Shown: positions 45,701 to 58,106, counted from the first letter of the stretch. The stretch: 64,000 nucleotides of DNA from Erigeron canadensis (GCF_010389155.1 NC_057769.1:31992735-32056734); one strand, 5' to 3'. Made by a program: numbers and translations. Notes: generated from the sequence alone by a model not told the origin.

Positions 45701-48700
45701 ATGTTTGCAAGGGGGATAAGATTTAGATGTCTAACAGTTAAACCCATTCACATAATAATGGGTTGCTGTTCAAAATAACATAATAATCTTTTATTTCAGA
45801 AGATCCAAATGGATAATATCAATTAAAAGAGCTTAAATGGAAATGGTTCAAATAGGGTGAGCAGGTCAAAAGTCACCCAGATTGTATTGTAATGCATAAG
45901 ACCTTAATGCATAAAACATTTTAAGTCATGGTTTTTAAAAAGTTATTGGTAGATTGTTACTGAAGTGGTATAAAATCTTTAAGCATACTTGACGGTCAAC
46001 ACATTAGCTATATATAAAAATATTTAATATTTGGACAGGAAAATGTTTCACCTGAATCCAATCTGATATCTACCTAAAGTTTACCCGTTTTGACTCATTA
46101 ACCAACCCACTCAACCCACATTTTCCACCTCTTATCTATCATAGTGGTGAGCTGATGCACTTCTGCTACAATCTTTTAGGCACTGGAGAGTGTTGATGAA
46201 GCTCTTCTCAAGTTGGAAAAATTACTTCAGAAACGACACATATCAAGCTCCAATTCTGGGAGGGAGCATCTAAAACCTGCTGGTTCTGATCTTGATAAAA
46301 TAAGAAAACTCAAGAAAGAGGCTGAATTTCTTGAGGCTTCTTTTAGGGCAAAGGCAGATCTCCTTAAGCAGGTAACTCTATGGATTTGAGTAATGACAAA
46401 CATACTCATGAAGGTTTTCTGGAAACATTTGCTCGACTATTGTTATGGTTGTTAACTTCTGTATCTGGTTGACTTGAATATATCTTAATGGAATTAGGGG
46501 AATGATATTAACCGTTCTGAATCTTCTGTTAGCAACAAGAGGCAGTCTAATAGTAGTAGAGGCATTAGCCGTGGGAATTCAAATATAGAGAGAGATAAGT
46601 CTAGCAGGTATAGTCCTATATTAATAATTATTAGCACTTGACCATAACATTAGGCCATTAGGGGCAATATGCATAAAATAAAATGACCTTCGGTCTGATT
46701 TCTGCTTCTGGCAACACACTCTGTTTTTTATGTTATAAAACTGCTCAAACTTTCAAAACTAGGATAAAAAAATTTTGGTTTTAGGTAATCTTATCTGGTT
46801 ACCCACTCAAATATTGATGTAACAGCTGCAGTGTGGGTAACTTTGAGCATGTTGACTTTTTCATCGGGCATGACACTTAGAAACCAGTTAGCTTATAAGA
46901 TTACCCTCAATGATAACTTTTTGAGAGTTCGAGCCTTTTTTTGAGGCCAATAAGTGTGTTACCTGACATAGAAACCAGACCTGAGCTTAGTTACAATTAT
47001 ATGCAATCTATCCTGACATAAGTATTTGATGCTTTAATTTTTTTGGTATTCTCCTTGTTTATTTTGCTTTCCTTATTTCCGTGTTATTAGTAATTCCGAT
47101 GGCTTATGGAGCTTTTTGGTACGCCGTCCTAGAACCCTAGATTCCGGTTCACCAACTTCCTATAGCAGTGTATGCTACTAATTACTTTTTCTTGAATCTT
47201 GATACATGCTTTTATTCATTCACACATACAGACATGCTTTGATCAAATGCAGACATACTTGGTTTAGCTTTTAATTATTATTAGCCTGAAGATGTACATT
47301 GCAACATTTCATTTCTTTTCTATTAGACGTTTAGCCAGATTTGTTTTATGCAGGACAATACACGTGTAACTGAAACAAATGAAATTCAGCAATTTAATTT
47401 AATCAGAAATGAGCTGCAAGAACTTGAAAGGCGGGTCCAAAGAAGTGCTAAAAGCTCCAACAACAAAGAGGTTGTTTTTATGTTTATACCTAAACTAGAT
47501 GGAGCAAATAAGATGTGTACAAAAGACCTCCATTGAATATTAAGGAAGTAGTCATGCAAAACTTATGGCTAAGTCGTCTTGACATTGAGTCAAGCGCCTG
47601 TTTTTATTGATATTTTTATAAAATAACCAGGGGTGACGGCCTTTTACCGAAAACTTAGCATGGCTGTTTTTGTCTTTCTATATTATGATTGGTTCTACTT
47701 TTGGTTTATTCAGGAAGAGGTTAATGTGATGGATGATGCTGCTAAGTATTCTAGTGATCCCAAAGGGCTTCAAGTGGTCAAGGTGCAGGAGAAAGAGAAT
47801 TTTATCGAGAAGTTCTTGGATAGGTTGAAAGAAACTACCACGGTATGTATGATGCCTCTGCCGCCTGAGGGAATAGTCCTCTTTGTATAAATTTGTTTGA
47901 TTGCAACCACTGATTTTTCTCCCCGTTGCTTATATTCAGGACGTGTTGCAAGGTACTCAACTTCTAGCGATAGATGTTGCTGCAGCTACTGGATTGCTTA
48001 TAAGGGTCCTCACAGGGGATGAATTGACAGAAAAGGAAAAGCAAGGTCTTCGAAGAACTCTAACTGATTTGGCTTCAGTCATTCCGATTGGGTTTCTCAT
48101 GCTTTTACCTGTGAGTTCCCATCTATATACTTTAATTACTCATTTCGGAGGTCATTTATATAGGCCCTGATTGCTCTATAACATGTGCCTACATGGACAG
48201 TGGACATTGTACAAAAGCAGTACCCCACTGTCCTAAAATAAATGAACACTGTTCCTTTTTCTTTGTACCAAAATAAAAGTAAAATTTGTCTTTTTTGGTT
48301 CAATTTTGATCCAAATTTGTGAACGTACCAGCAGTCATCACAAAATACTAGCATCCTTAATTATCTTATGAGATCTGAACTTACTATAAAAAATCTTTGT
48401 AAATTGTGTGCCAAGTGAAAAATGGCATTTGTTCAGACTAGAGTAAGAGTACAGTATATAATAGAGGTGACAAAATGGTTGGATCAGGGGGGTTGGACAG
48501 CGGGTCAAAACAAGCTCAGCTTGAAATGGGAACTTCTATGGGTCAAAACAGCTGTCCATTAAAATTTAAAAGTATATGAAATTATTTTTCAGGTTGTTCA
48601 TAATTATGAAAACAATAGTATTACAAAAATAACATTAATCTGCGAATTAGAAGGTTGTATGCGCCAAAAGGAACTTTCAGTGACTTTTAAACCATTTGAA

Positions 48701-49144
48701 ATGTTACCCTTCAACTAAAACTTCATTTGACCGCTTTGGAGTAAAACACAACCTAAACAACCTGTTTATAACTGAACTGGTTGAAAATGTCACCTCTTGT
48801 ATGAAACCTTGGAATTGAGTAGCTGGGGAATTTGATGGCCTAACCATTTTTTCTTCATATCTTTTGATCTAAAATTACCACATGAGCATTGTGTAGGTGA
48901 CCGCAGTTGGGCATGCAGCGATGTTAGCCGCTATTAAGAGATATATACCATCTCTGGTGCGTATACCAGTCTCAAATTCCTTGCTTTGCTAATAATCGAC
49001 ACCTAGTCTTACAAACTCACGTGTTTTGTTTAGATTCCATCTACGTATGGCCCAGAAAGGTTGGATCTACTGAGGCAACTTAAAAAGGTCAAGGAAATGG
49101 ACTCCACGGATGCAGACCCACTGACACCTGCGGATGAACCATAA
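42716..49144 (+). CDS. LETM1-like organellar protein, 16 exons
   Basis: Exons: 42716-43153, 43264-43355, 43715-44267, 44341-44459, 44558-44630, 44707-44921, 45011-45055, 45249-45345, 46180-46371, 46498-46607, 47091-47169, 47354-47470, 47714-47842, 47940-48110, 48897-48956, 49034-49144. All junctions are in phase, giving 866 residues. The first in-frame ATG is 42716; the open frame before it has none. The N-terminus is basic and Ser/Phe-rich, like an organelle transit peptide. The C-terminal part has FIEKFLDRLKETT, DVLQGTQLLAIDVAAATGLLIRVLTGDELTEKEKQGLRRTL, a hydrophobic VIPIGFLMLLP and YGPERLDLLRQLKKVK, typical of the LETM1 ribosome-binding-like domain. Arabidopsis has related proteins annotated LETM1-like (At3g11560, At5g06220, from memory). 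LETM1 proteins act in inner-membrane ion exchange; the role of this plant branch is less clear. A coiled coil is likely around exons 9 and 12. Confidence 0.88.
45430..45775. repeat. GC-rich insert in intron 8 of the LETM1-like gene
   Basis: The segment 45520-45660 is clearly GC-richer than the surrounding intron and has self-complementary stretches (GGCCGGTGCC, GGCACCCAGGGTCAAGGGTG). It is possibly a retroposed element. No A/B box pair or target duplication could be fixed. Frames on both strands across it are by-products. Confidence 0.35.
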
Positions 49145-49973
49145 CAAGATGATGTTATCACAAAAGAATCTTGTAACTAACACATCATTTTTGGAACTCA
49201 ACATCACATCTTTACAAGGTATCCTGGTTTTTCTTTGAGAAAGGTCATTTCAAGGATGGTGCACTAGGTGGGATACTAGTAGCTGTCTCCAGAATGTATA
49301 GGAATACGTATGTCTTCAGCCAAAATTCAAATGTCTGGTACACCATACTGATTTTCTTGTAGCTTATGTTAGGGGTCAGTGTCCACGAGGACTGATGGTA
49401 CTTAATGGCAAAATTGTAATCGGGAAACCATATGGAAAGGAAACCAATCTGCCTGGCAATTGGAGTTATTTATTCTTTAAACTCCATAAAAGCATACAAA
49501 TTACATGAATATATGTTCTGAACCAATACAACTCCACATTGTTGATCCAGAGAATATGGAACAATGCATGCAAGTTCAACAGGCCTTTTGCACCTAAATT
49601 AATACTAGCAACTTAACAAGTGGGCTGCAAATAATTCAGCCAAGCGGTGGATAATACAAGTGTTTACTCACCACATGGATTATACAATCCAAGTAGATAT
49701 TTGAGTATGTAAACTTGAAGATAAAAGGAAATCATATATTTGTGAGAAAACTTCACATTAATGAAAATTAATAAATTAAAAAAAAAATAAAAAATATCAA
49801 TGTAGAACACAATCTGAAAGGAAAGATGATAAAATTACAATAATTGTTCTAACCTAAGTCCAAAACTCTACTCTCACTAATTTAGTAAGAATCCATCGCC
49901 AACAAAATAAACGAATACTGCAATGGTAAAATAATCCATTAGGGTCAGTGAATTCAGTTTCTAACAAGTCAGG
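49145..49973. other. 3' flanks of converging LETM1-like and UPF0496 genes
   Basis: The two genes converge here. The region should hold both 3'UTRs. No other feature was recognised. Confidence 0.5.
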
Positions 49974-51163
49974 CTATGAACGATCATCTTGATGAAGCTT
50001 AATTAACTGAATGAGGTGAGACCTTGCACGATTTATTGCAGCAAAACTAAGACACAAGTGTTCTTCAAGATCCGTGAGCTGTTTCTGAAAATATACATTG
50101 TTTCTTCTTAGCTGCCTCGATACCTCCATAATAGAATGCATATCCTTTCCCCTCCATAAACCACTGCGTATAAAGCTTTTATTAACCTCAATATCAGAAT
50201 ACAGATGGTTCACAAGGCGCTCAATGGTAATTATATCTTCATGAAGTACATAAGTTCCCCTTTGTGCAGCATCTAACTGTTGCAGAAGATACTGCTCTTT
50301 CTTCTCAAACTTTGAAGGTATAATACATGCAGGGAGAAACGCAACTGCAACAAGAGCAATAAGTGCATGCCTTGCAATGATCACTCCCGCTATAACAGCA
50401 CCGACAGTAATACTGATTAAACTAAGGGCAGAACCAATGGTGACCCAATGAAGCAAACGTATACGACAATTTGACTTTTTGATTAGACTCTCAAGTTGAC
50501 CATTGAGTTCAGAGAAGCAATGACGCATGCCACGAACTTTTCGGGACCCGGGGTCAGGAAACGGGTTCTCAAGTTGTTCATATTTAAGGAGAAGATCAAA
50601 GGCTCGGTTACATTGTGGTGATGAAAGGTAGTCAGTTTCAGAGTCCAACGGGAGAACATGGAGGAGATCATCTAAAGGTGCAATCAGCATACGCACTCGT
50701 CTAATGGCTTGAGTCAGGTCAAGACATAATCGAGCCTTGTTTTCACTATGGTCAAAGAACGACCAGAGAAGATCAGTCACAAAACTAGGCTTTTCGAACT
50801 TAAGAATGTCATCAACAAAGTCCCGGTTTGGGCGAAGAACCTGTGCCAAGAGTTGTTCCTGTGTAATCTCACCAGGTATTTCGGTTTCTATGTCGAGAAA
50901 AACCCGTATTTCACTATAAGAACTTGTTTGCAATGCTGATGCATACTCGTTGGTTAGTGTTGGAGAAGGTTGAGATCCTGATCTTGAAGTTATATCAGCT
51001 GAATTCCCTTCATTCATTAACAATCAGCAGACATGTTATATTATGATTATTTTCATCATAAATAGTACAAAAAAGGGTTAACAAGTTTACCAGGTAACGG
51101 TAATTGATGAGAACGAAAGTTTTCAGCTGTTGCTGCCTGTGATGGCCTCAAACAATGCAGCAT
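49974..51163 (-). CDS. UPF0496 (DUF677) family membrane protein
   Basis: Two exons, 51163-51091 and 51007-49974, separated by an 83-bp intron (donor GTAAAC, acceptor GAATGAAG), joining in phase to 368 residues. The small first exon (MLHCLRPSQAATAENFRSHQ) is too short to stand out as a frame. The body is largely helical, with a pair of hydrophobic segments at about residues 218-262 (VTIGSALSLISITVGAVIAGVII and ALIALVAVAFLPACII). Long amphipathic helices lie on either side, including QLRRNNVYFQKQLTDLEEHLCLSF near the end. This is the layout of plant UPF0496 proteins (At3g19330-type). The family's biochemical function is not established; a few members are linked to osmotic stress or lateral organ traits. 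Confidence 0.85.
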
Positions 51164-52425
51164 GATCAACCCTCAAAATATAATTGTCATTATCAGATAC
51201 TAAAAGGTCTAAATAAACAATACACTCTGCTATGCTATCTGCAACAAAATCAAGAAGTAAGTCCATAACGAAAGCAATTTTGCATACAAGAAAAAAATAT
51301 AACTGTCGCAAAGTCGCCACATACACCAAAAAAAAGTAATCATATCGAGAACCATTTCTGTATGATTTGAATCTCATTACATGAAAATAAAAATTGAATA
51401 CTTGACACACAGAGCATTCATAACCATTTTTTTTCTAGTTTCTTATCTGGTGATTCTGGTCAGTTTTTAACATACAGGGTTCCTACTTCCTAATCACAAA
51501 ATAATATTAATAAAAAAAAAAAAGGGTAGAAAATCTAAGGCCATACTACAATAAATTTCTCTTTGCAAACGAGGTCTTGATTATTCTAAGCTACACAGGT
51601 GTTCAACTTAAACAAGAACATGCTACTCACATAAAATGCTCAAAGTAAATTGAAATGTATCTAAGTATCCCATCCCCTTTTACTATAGTATATATCTGTT
51701 GCCCTCTGTATCAGGTAAGCAGTAAAATGCCAACACTTGTCAGATTTTGTCATCTCGACAGCATATAAGTTTCCACGTCATCAAAACTAGCACGACACTA
51801 CAGGTTTACAAGCTACAACCAAGTAAACGCTGGTTGAATCAAAAGGTACTGAAAGGGGAATACAAACAATCGTGTAACACGAGGATAGTTCAATACATTT
51901 TGATATACCTTGTGTCACGAAAATATAATACTTCAAAAAGATCGCCTACAAATAACGAGTTCCCCTAATTCAATCATCAACATAAATATAGGATTCATAG
52001 CAGCAAACAAAGCACTTACATAGCTTAAATTAGCTAAAACGCACCTAATAATCGAACACTTGAAACAACGTCTCGGCTTTTCAGAAAACGCGATAAGCTA
52101 AGAGCACTACCAAATATCGAACCAAATAAACGCCTAAAAACTGTAGCTCATTTCAATTCATTAGACCCTAAATCAACATTACAAGTAAACCCCAGTATTT
52201 ATAAGCAACAAGCTAGCTACTAGGGAAACTTACACGGCAAGAAAATAATAAATATTAACCAATTAATTTTAAACAAAAAGTAAAGAAAATTGGGGTATTT
52301 AGAATAATTGGGGTCAGTTTGGGTATACGAGTAAAAACGATACAACATTTGGCGAAAGAAATATAGAAAAAAAGTAAGAATAAATGAAAAAATACCTAGA
52401 AAATAAAAAGGAGAAAAGATGGAAT
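51164..52425. other. intergenic / 5' flank of UPF0496 gene
   Basis: No additional gene recognised. Frames at 51123-51410 (-) and 51747-51968 (+) are unsupported, the former partly overlapping UPF0496 exon 1 in another frame. A 5'UTR intron of the UPF0496 gene could lie here. Confidence 0.4.
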
Positions 52426-52619
52426 TTAATTATCGTCTTGCAGAAGTTTGCGAAGGCGGGATTTGACGTAATCAGAGCGAGCTTTGGCACGAGCTTGTTG
52501 AGGGGCTATGTTAACAAACGACAAGTAAGCACCGGCGGCGAAGAGTGTGGCACCGGCGATGAACACGACGGCGCTGCCTTTTAGTTGTTTTTTAGTTGGT
52601 GGGTACGACCAAAACACCA

Positions 52620-52620
<1 letters not shown>
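52426..52620 (-). CDS. small conserved-looking membrane protein, 64 aa
   Basis: Single exon starting with ATG at 52620. A short basic N-terminus (MVFWSYPPTKKQLKG) precedes one membrane span at about residues 16-36 (AVVFIAGATLFAAGAYLSFVN). A charged helical tail (QQARAKARSDYVKSRLRKLL) ends in acidic DDN. The codon pattern is GC-richer than the flanks and the composition is that of a real protein. This general plan (short head, one span, basic helix) is common in small mitochondrial inner-membrane subunits, but I do not recognise the family and assign no function. A (TTA)n microsatellite lies only a few bases upstream of the ATG, within the probable 5'UTR. Confidence 0.7.

Positions 52621-52621
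<1 letters not shown>

Positions 52622-52656
<35 letters not shown>
52622..52656. repeat. (TTA)n microsatellite
   Basis: About eleven trinucleotide units beginning two bases upstream of the start codon of the 64-aa gene, hence probably in its leader. Confidence 0.85.
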
Positions 52657-52657
<1 letters not shown>

Positions 52658-52659
52658 GT

Positions 52660-53320
52660 GTCTCCCTCCGCGTCGCCTAAGATTGATTTTACTGATTTCT
52701 TTCAAAAAGGGTTTTTCAAAAGATCTTAGAATTTAGATTCCCCTTTATTTTGAACCACCACGAGTGAAAGGACTATGGGCCATGAGGGTTTTATGTGGTA
52801 ATGATTTTTTTTTAACACAATGTAATTTTTGGTCTCGATACCTTACTTATATATTTAGATAAAGCAAATTGCTTTCAAGTTTTATCTTTATAATAGAATA
52901 AGATCTTTGGTCTTTACACGAGATAAGGATTAAATCTTTAATCTCAATCTCTCTAAAGATACATGTTTTAATCACTTAATAGAACATATGAAGCAAGGAT
53001 TAATAACATTTAATATGTATGAATTGACTAGATATACCAAATAAGTATTATTTTTAAATATGTTAAAAGTAAAAATAATATATTAATGTTCGATATTGAA
53101 AATATATGTTTTTATTAAGTTATAAAATTCATATAAAAAAACATATTTAAATAAAACATTGAATTCTTTTATTTTAAAATAAAAACAAAAGATTATTAGT
53201 TATTTATAACTCATTTTATTAATTCTTAAAAGGTTTACTTATTAACACTACTTGATAATTCATGAAAGAAGGGAGAAAACAACTTTCCAAATGTTACATG
53301 TAACCATAAAAAAATTCTAA
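52660..53320. other. intergenic
   Basis: AT-rich spacer, probably including the promoter of the 64-aa gene near 52660-52800. Nothing further recognised. Confidence 0.4.
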
Positions 53321-53322
53321 GG

Positions 53323-53452
53323 GCATGTTTGTTTTTTTAACCATTAAGTGACTGAATTGATTAAGTGACTGAATAGATAAATAGTGTTTGTATGGATTAA
53401 ATCAATACAGTTAGTTTTTTGTTTATTAAGTTTGGTTATGTTTGAACCATCC
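53323..53452. mobile_element. Tourist-like MITE, possibly internally deleted
   Basis: Starts TAA then GGGCATGTTTGTTT and ends ATGTTTGAACCATCC then TAA, with ATTAAGTGACTGAATTGATTAAGTGACTGAAT inside. Its ATTAAGTG/CTGAAT words recur in the element at 62597-62933, so the two may be related. The terminal repeats match only loosely. Confidence 0.35.
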
Positions 53453-53689
53453 TAACCCTTTAGAATGAGTTTTGGAGTTTATAAGAGGCAAGTTTTCACC
53501 CCATGAGAAACCGACACATGTCTTTGCCAAAAACTAGTCAAAACTTGCGAAATTATATAATGTAGCAAACAAAACTAGTCAATTTAACAATGCCAGAAAA
53601 CATATAAAAGGTAACCAGAAATTAAAAAAAGTTGCCGGAAAACATAAAAAGTGATCGTTTTTTTATAAAATATAAACTTGGGCTCAGAA

Positions 53690-55150
53690 TTTAGGGGTCG
53701 GGAATTTCAGAAGTCAGAGACGCCATGACTGCTAACCCGAAGGTTTACCCCGTCAAGATACGCCCCGGATCATCCGAGTCTCAATTTTACAAACATTTTG
53801 TATCATCATCGCCAATTTAACGTAACACTGACAACCTAACTGTTCAACGATACCATCATTGGCTAAAACTACTTTTTCCGGCTACCTATTCCTTTAATTG
53901 AACAAAATCCAGCAACGCTACCAAGGAAAAATCTGGCAACGTTACCGCTAAGTTAACACTAGCAAGCTAATCACAAACATGCAATTAACGGCAACGCAAA
54001 AAGATAAATATACATACATACATACATACATGATACATACATACATACATACATACCATATACATATATATATATATATATAAGTAGCAGCAGCAGTTCA
54101 CCGTAAACCCAAAAAAAGGCTCACCGGAAAACCACAGCCGCCGTAAGCAGCAGTTAACCAGAAAACCCAAGAAAAGGCTCGCCGGAAAAAGAAGCAACAA
54201 ACAGCAGTTCACCGGCAACCCAAAAGGGCTTGCCGGAAAACCGAACCAACAAAGCAACAGGAAACCCTAAATCGATTAAACCGAAAACCCCAAAAAAAGG
54301 GTCGCCAGAAAACCGATTAAAGTAGTCAAATAGCCAACTACACCCTTGTCGAAGCCAAACAAAGATTTGGCCGTAAAAAAAGTAAACATTTCTGGCCGGC
54401 AATCATCGGAAACCCCAAAAAGGGATTTTTTTTGGGGTTTTCGATCTCACCGGAAAGGGTGCTATATAACGTTAGGAGCATCGACAAGTTTTATCGGCAT
54501 GTATTCCGGCAATAGAAGCCAAGAAAAACATAGATCTAGCCTCAAATCGAAAACCCCCCAAATTTTCCCGGTTAGGTTTCTAGTGTGTATGAAGTTTTGG
54601 CACAAGAACAAAGGGAAAAAAAACGGCATAGATGCACACTCCCAACTTTCACAAGGATCGGCCAAAATATGCCGATATATATAGTCAAAACTACCCGATT
54701 AAACTTGCTAAAACTAGTCGATGCATGTGCTATTGGCTTGCCAAGGAGCCGAAGCTAGCCGATGCTTTTTGCTGATAGAACTAGCCGACAACACCCTTGC
54801 CCCCGGCAAGGGTGTAATCCCAAATATTGGCAAATTGGCATGTTTTTGGCAAGTTTATACCCAATAAGAGCCTGACACGTGTCATTGCCAATTTGAATCC
54901 AAAACTTGCCAATCCTTGCCAAAACCAATGGTATAGTGCTATTCTTTTGCCAAATCTTGCCACAAAGAACAACAAATCAAAAACAAACAAAAATAAAGGA
55001 ATTTTCCTGTATAAATTTGTTTCTAGTTGTTTGCCGTAATCAGCCAAAACTAGCCGATTGATTTGCCAAAACTTGCCAATACATATATTATAGGCTTGTC
55101 AAAGAGCCAAAATTATTTGCCAATGCTTTTTACCGACTACACCCTTGCCC
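53690..55150. repeat. repeat-rich region with CCGGAAAACC and CAAAACTTGCCA units
   Basis: 54090-54440 holds about ten diverged units of CACCGGAAAACCCAAAAAAAGG. 54690-55150 holds recurrent AAAACTTGCCAATNNTTGCC and GCCGATGC words. Frames at 53985-54402 (-), 54346-54684 (+) and 54781-55047 (-) only translate these units. No gene is supported. Confidence 0.5.
54009..54083. repeat. (ACAT)n and (TA)n microsatellites
   Basis: Two runs of tetranucleotide ACAT broken once near 54031, followed by a TA dinucleotide run. Confidence 0.85.
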
Positions 55151-55236
55151 CTAAGTGAGTAATATTTTAAGCTATCACAACCGAGGTATAAACTTGGTTG
55201 CGTAATGTTACGCACATTTAGAATACTAAAATAAGG

Positions 55237-55429
55237 AGGAGATTCTCTCAAGTTAATTCTATCATGACTATTCATGTTAGAGTACTTTTGGCCCTTGGAT
55301 GGAAATTAAGGCCAAGATTCAAAGATGATGTTTAAATCTTAGTCATTGATTTTCATTTAAAGGTCAAGATCTCCCCAACTTGACTCAAGTTGGGGAATCA
55401 ATTTGAGAGAATCCCTTCCACTAAAATAC
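55237..55429. mobile_element. MITE 1 of a three-element cluster
   Basis: Terminal repeats GGAGATTCTCTCAAGTT (left) and the complement of GAGAGAATCCCTTCC (right). The interior, with AAGATTCAAAGATGATGTTTAAATCTTAG and TTGATTTTCATT, recurs in MITE 3. Confidence 0.55.
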
Positions 55430-55493
55430 TTCACACAATAGCATACAACTATATATGTACAATATATCTTTAATCAATCTAATTCATATGTCT

Positions 55494-55610
55494 AAAAATC
55501 AACTTAATCATAAGATGATGGCATGTGAAATAATCAAGGGATAAGATTAGGAAAAAGACTAAGTAAAATCCACGTGTCAAATTCCTAAGGTTTTAGGTTG
55601 ATTTTTGGAT
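55494..55610. mobile_element. MITE family X copy 2
   Basis: The ends AAAAATCAACTTAATC and GGTTGATTTTT are inverted. The interior, with GATGATGGCATGTG, AAGATTAGGAAAAAGA and ATCCACGTGTCAAATTCC, aligns with 22681-22857. Confidence 0.55.
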
Positions 55611-55755
55611 AGAGATTTCCTCAAGTTAAGAGTAACTTGAGGATAAAGTTAGAAGGTTAATGACTTTAATTATCATTTTAGAATCTTGACAATTGTTTTT
55701 AAATTAATGGTCCAGATCATCTAACTTTATCCTTCAAGTTACTTCAAATTTAAGG
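55611..55755. mobile_element. MITE 2 of the cluster
   Basis: Inverted-repeat ends: GAGATTTCCTCAAGTTAAG with AACTTGAGGATAAAGTTAGA on the left, and ATCTAACTTTATCCTTCAAGTTAC with TTAAGGGAATC on the right. Coding capacity none. Confidence 0.5.
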
Positions 55756-55757
55756 GA

Positions 55758-55920
55758 ATCGGATGGGGATTCTCTAAAGTTATTTAGGGGTAAAGTTGTT
55801 AATCTCAACCCTTGAATTAAAATCAAGGGTCAAAATTCAAAGATGATCTTTGAATCTTAACCGTTGATTTCAATCCAAATGTTAAAATCCTTTTAACTTT
55901 ACCCCTAAATAAATTAATAT
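55758..55920. mobile_element. MITE 3 of the cluster
   Basis: GATTCTCTAAAGTTATTTAGGGGTAAAGTT on the left pairs with AACTTTACCCCTAAATAAATT on the right. The interior AAAATTCAAAGATGATCTTTGAATCTTAACC is shared with MITE 1. Confidence 0.5.
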
Positions 55921-56149
55921 TTGATTTTTAAATATATGAATTAGATAGATTAATATTTTCTCTTTTATTTGGGAGTTGGGGTTCATTTGTCATTTAGTGT
56001 TAGGTGTGTGTGTCCATGCGTTAGTTGGTGAACTTTTAATTAAAACTTCATAGGAGACGAAAAGAGCATCAGAAACTTTGTTTCTAAAGGACGGATATGG
56101 TATCTTCTAAATTCTAGTGCATAACAATATGTGCTAATATATTTATTAA

Positions 56150-56600
56150 ATCACAATGAAAATAATGAAAATTATGATTGGGGTTTCAAGGTTTTTGGTT
56201 TTTCTTATTACTCGTGAAATCAAGATACAGAACATATATAGCCATACGTAACTTATGGCCAAAGCAAAAGAGAAAATAGGAAACAATATGGAAAACAATA
56301 TAGGAAACAATATAATTCCTAAAATTAGTCTTTTACTCCCCTTAAGCTGGAGTGTGAAAATTGCGAACACCCAGCTTGCCTAGCAAATCATGAACCGGCT
56401 GTGCTCCCAAAAGTTTAGCGAACAAATCCGCAACCTGTTGTTTACTAGCCACACATATCTGCAAAATCTCGTTAGACTCAACTCGTTCCTGGACAAAAAA
56501 AGACAGTCCATCTCAACATGCTTGGTTCGTTCATGAAACACTGGATTGTTAGCAATGTGTCTAGCAACTTCGTTGTCACAATAAAGAGGTGTAGCTTCTG
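56150..56600 (-). mobile_element. Ty1/copia remnant: RNase H end, PPT and LTR start
   Basis: Minus strand from 56597: a segment matching the copia RNase H C-terminus (a [24 protein letters not shown] block, then a [12 protein letters not shown] block and a LLGKLG-type block), but in two frames because of one extra T in a T-run near 56504. A stop, a purine tract AAGGGGAG (about 56338-56346) and AT-rich sequence with LTR-like composition follow, with repeats of ATTGTTTCCTAT. Everything upstream of the RNase H end is missing. Non-functional. Confidence 0.72.
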
Positions 56601-57450
56601 TTATATTGATTTCATGTTTGGATTTTATTTTATTTTTTTACTAATGATAGAATTCTAATGGAAAATCATAATAAGTTAGTATTTTGTTTTTTTTATTTTT
56701 TTATAACTGATGTAAATCATAGTGTGTTATTCAATATGTTTTAGCTTTTGTACATCTCAGATACGTTGAATGTATGAAATTTTATACTCGTAAATTCGAA
56801 TTACTTAACGAATCATTTCTTGTGCTTTTTTTTAATTATATAAGTTGTATTGTTGTTTATTTGAATTTCTTTAACGACACTACTCGAAGTAATATTATAA
56901 TATCGGGAGGTTTGAACATCTTATTTGATGCTAATCATGCTATCAAGAAAACTCGCGAAACAAAGCCGCCGGATGACGAATTACTGAATTAGCGTTCAAT
57001 TTTGACTTAATAATATTTTTGAGTTATCCATAAGGAAAGAAAAGAGGTAAATATTTTGTTAGACTTTTAACTTAGTTATTTATGAGTAATAATATATATA
57101 CTCTATTATCAATCTAAAAAAAACGTCTCAATAATCATGTAAATATGATCATGACGTTTAAAAAAATTAAAAGATGAGGTGAGGTGAAATTTAACGGGTT
57201 AATTGTGTCCTCATATTATATATGGTGATGAAATGAAAATTTTGTAGAAGAAAATGTCATATCTATTTTTTATGTACAGTTATATTCGTACAATACTTTA
57301 TGATAGATCTATCACAATGTTGTTTTAATAACTTGTACAATGTGCTATATATGTTGTACATTATGATAAATGTATTAAAAAATATGGTACGAATATCATC
57401 ACTCATTTTTTATAATTATTTTACATCATATTTAAAGACAAGCATATATA
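56601..57450. other. intergenic
   Basis: AT-rich. The 72-codon frame at 56774-56992 (+) has a natural-looking ending (KKTRETKPPDDELLN) but no recognised motif, and I do not call it. Confidence 0.4.
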
Positions 57451-57453
57451 TTA

Positions 57454-57834
57454 TGGGTATGTTTGACAAATATAGCTGGTAGCTGTAGCTTATAACTTGT
57501 AGCTGTAGCTTTTAGATGAAGTTGTAAGCTGTAGCTTTTAGTTAGAGCGGTAAGCTATAGCATTTATTTTTTAAAAATGTTTGGTATGGTAGCTGTAGCT
57601 GCAACTTTAAGAGACATTTGTATAACTTTTAAAGAGTAAAAGCTTCACCGAAAAGCTAAAGCTCCTGAAACGCTACTTCAACTAGCTAGCGTTTCATTTT
57701 AGGGCTTTTTCTTTCAAATAAAAGCTAAAACTAGTTGCATCCAAACAAAACTTTTAATATTTTAGAAGATTTTATTTTAAAATAAAAAACTAAAGCTCCT
57801 AAAAAATTATTGAAAACCTTATGCCAAACATAAC
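57454..57834. mobile_element. MITE with TTA target duplication and AGCTGTAGCTT subrepeats
   Basis: Flanked by TTA on both sides (57451-57453, 57835-57837). Ends GTATGTTTGACA and the complement of GCCAAACATAAC are inverted. The left half carries at least six AGCTGTAGCTT/TAAGCT units and the right half the complementary AAAGCTAAAGCT units. The TTA duplication and the TGTTTG end suggest the PIF/Harbinger (Tourist) group. Confidence 0.6.
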
Positions 57835-58106
57835 TTATGTTTTTTGTTTTAAATAATAAGCGCATAACATTTTCTTACATATTATATAATGTAATGAGTA
57901 ATAATATAAAATAATTAAAGAGAAGGCCTAGCTACTTAATTAGCTAGTATTTTTTTTTTAACGGCAATTTTGGGCTCAACGATTCTAGAGGAAATTTATA
58001 CTGGGAAAAATTCTTGTATCTAAACCTGTAAGCATTTTACTTACATCACAATTTGAATCCAAACCCGTTCAGTCTCAAACTCCATCATACATCAATCAAT
58101 TTATTA

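Noticed and set aside
56146..56370. Hydrophobic 74-codon minus-strand frame
   Set aside because: It reads through the end of the copia remnant and its LTR-like sequence.
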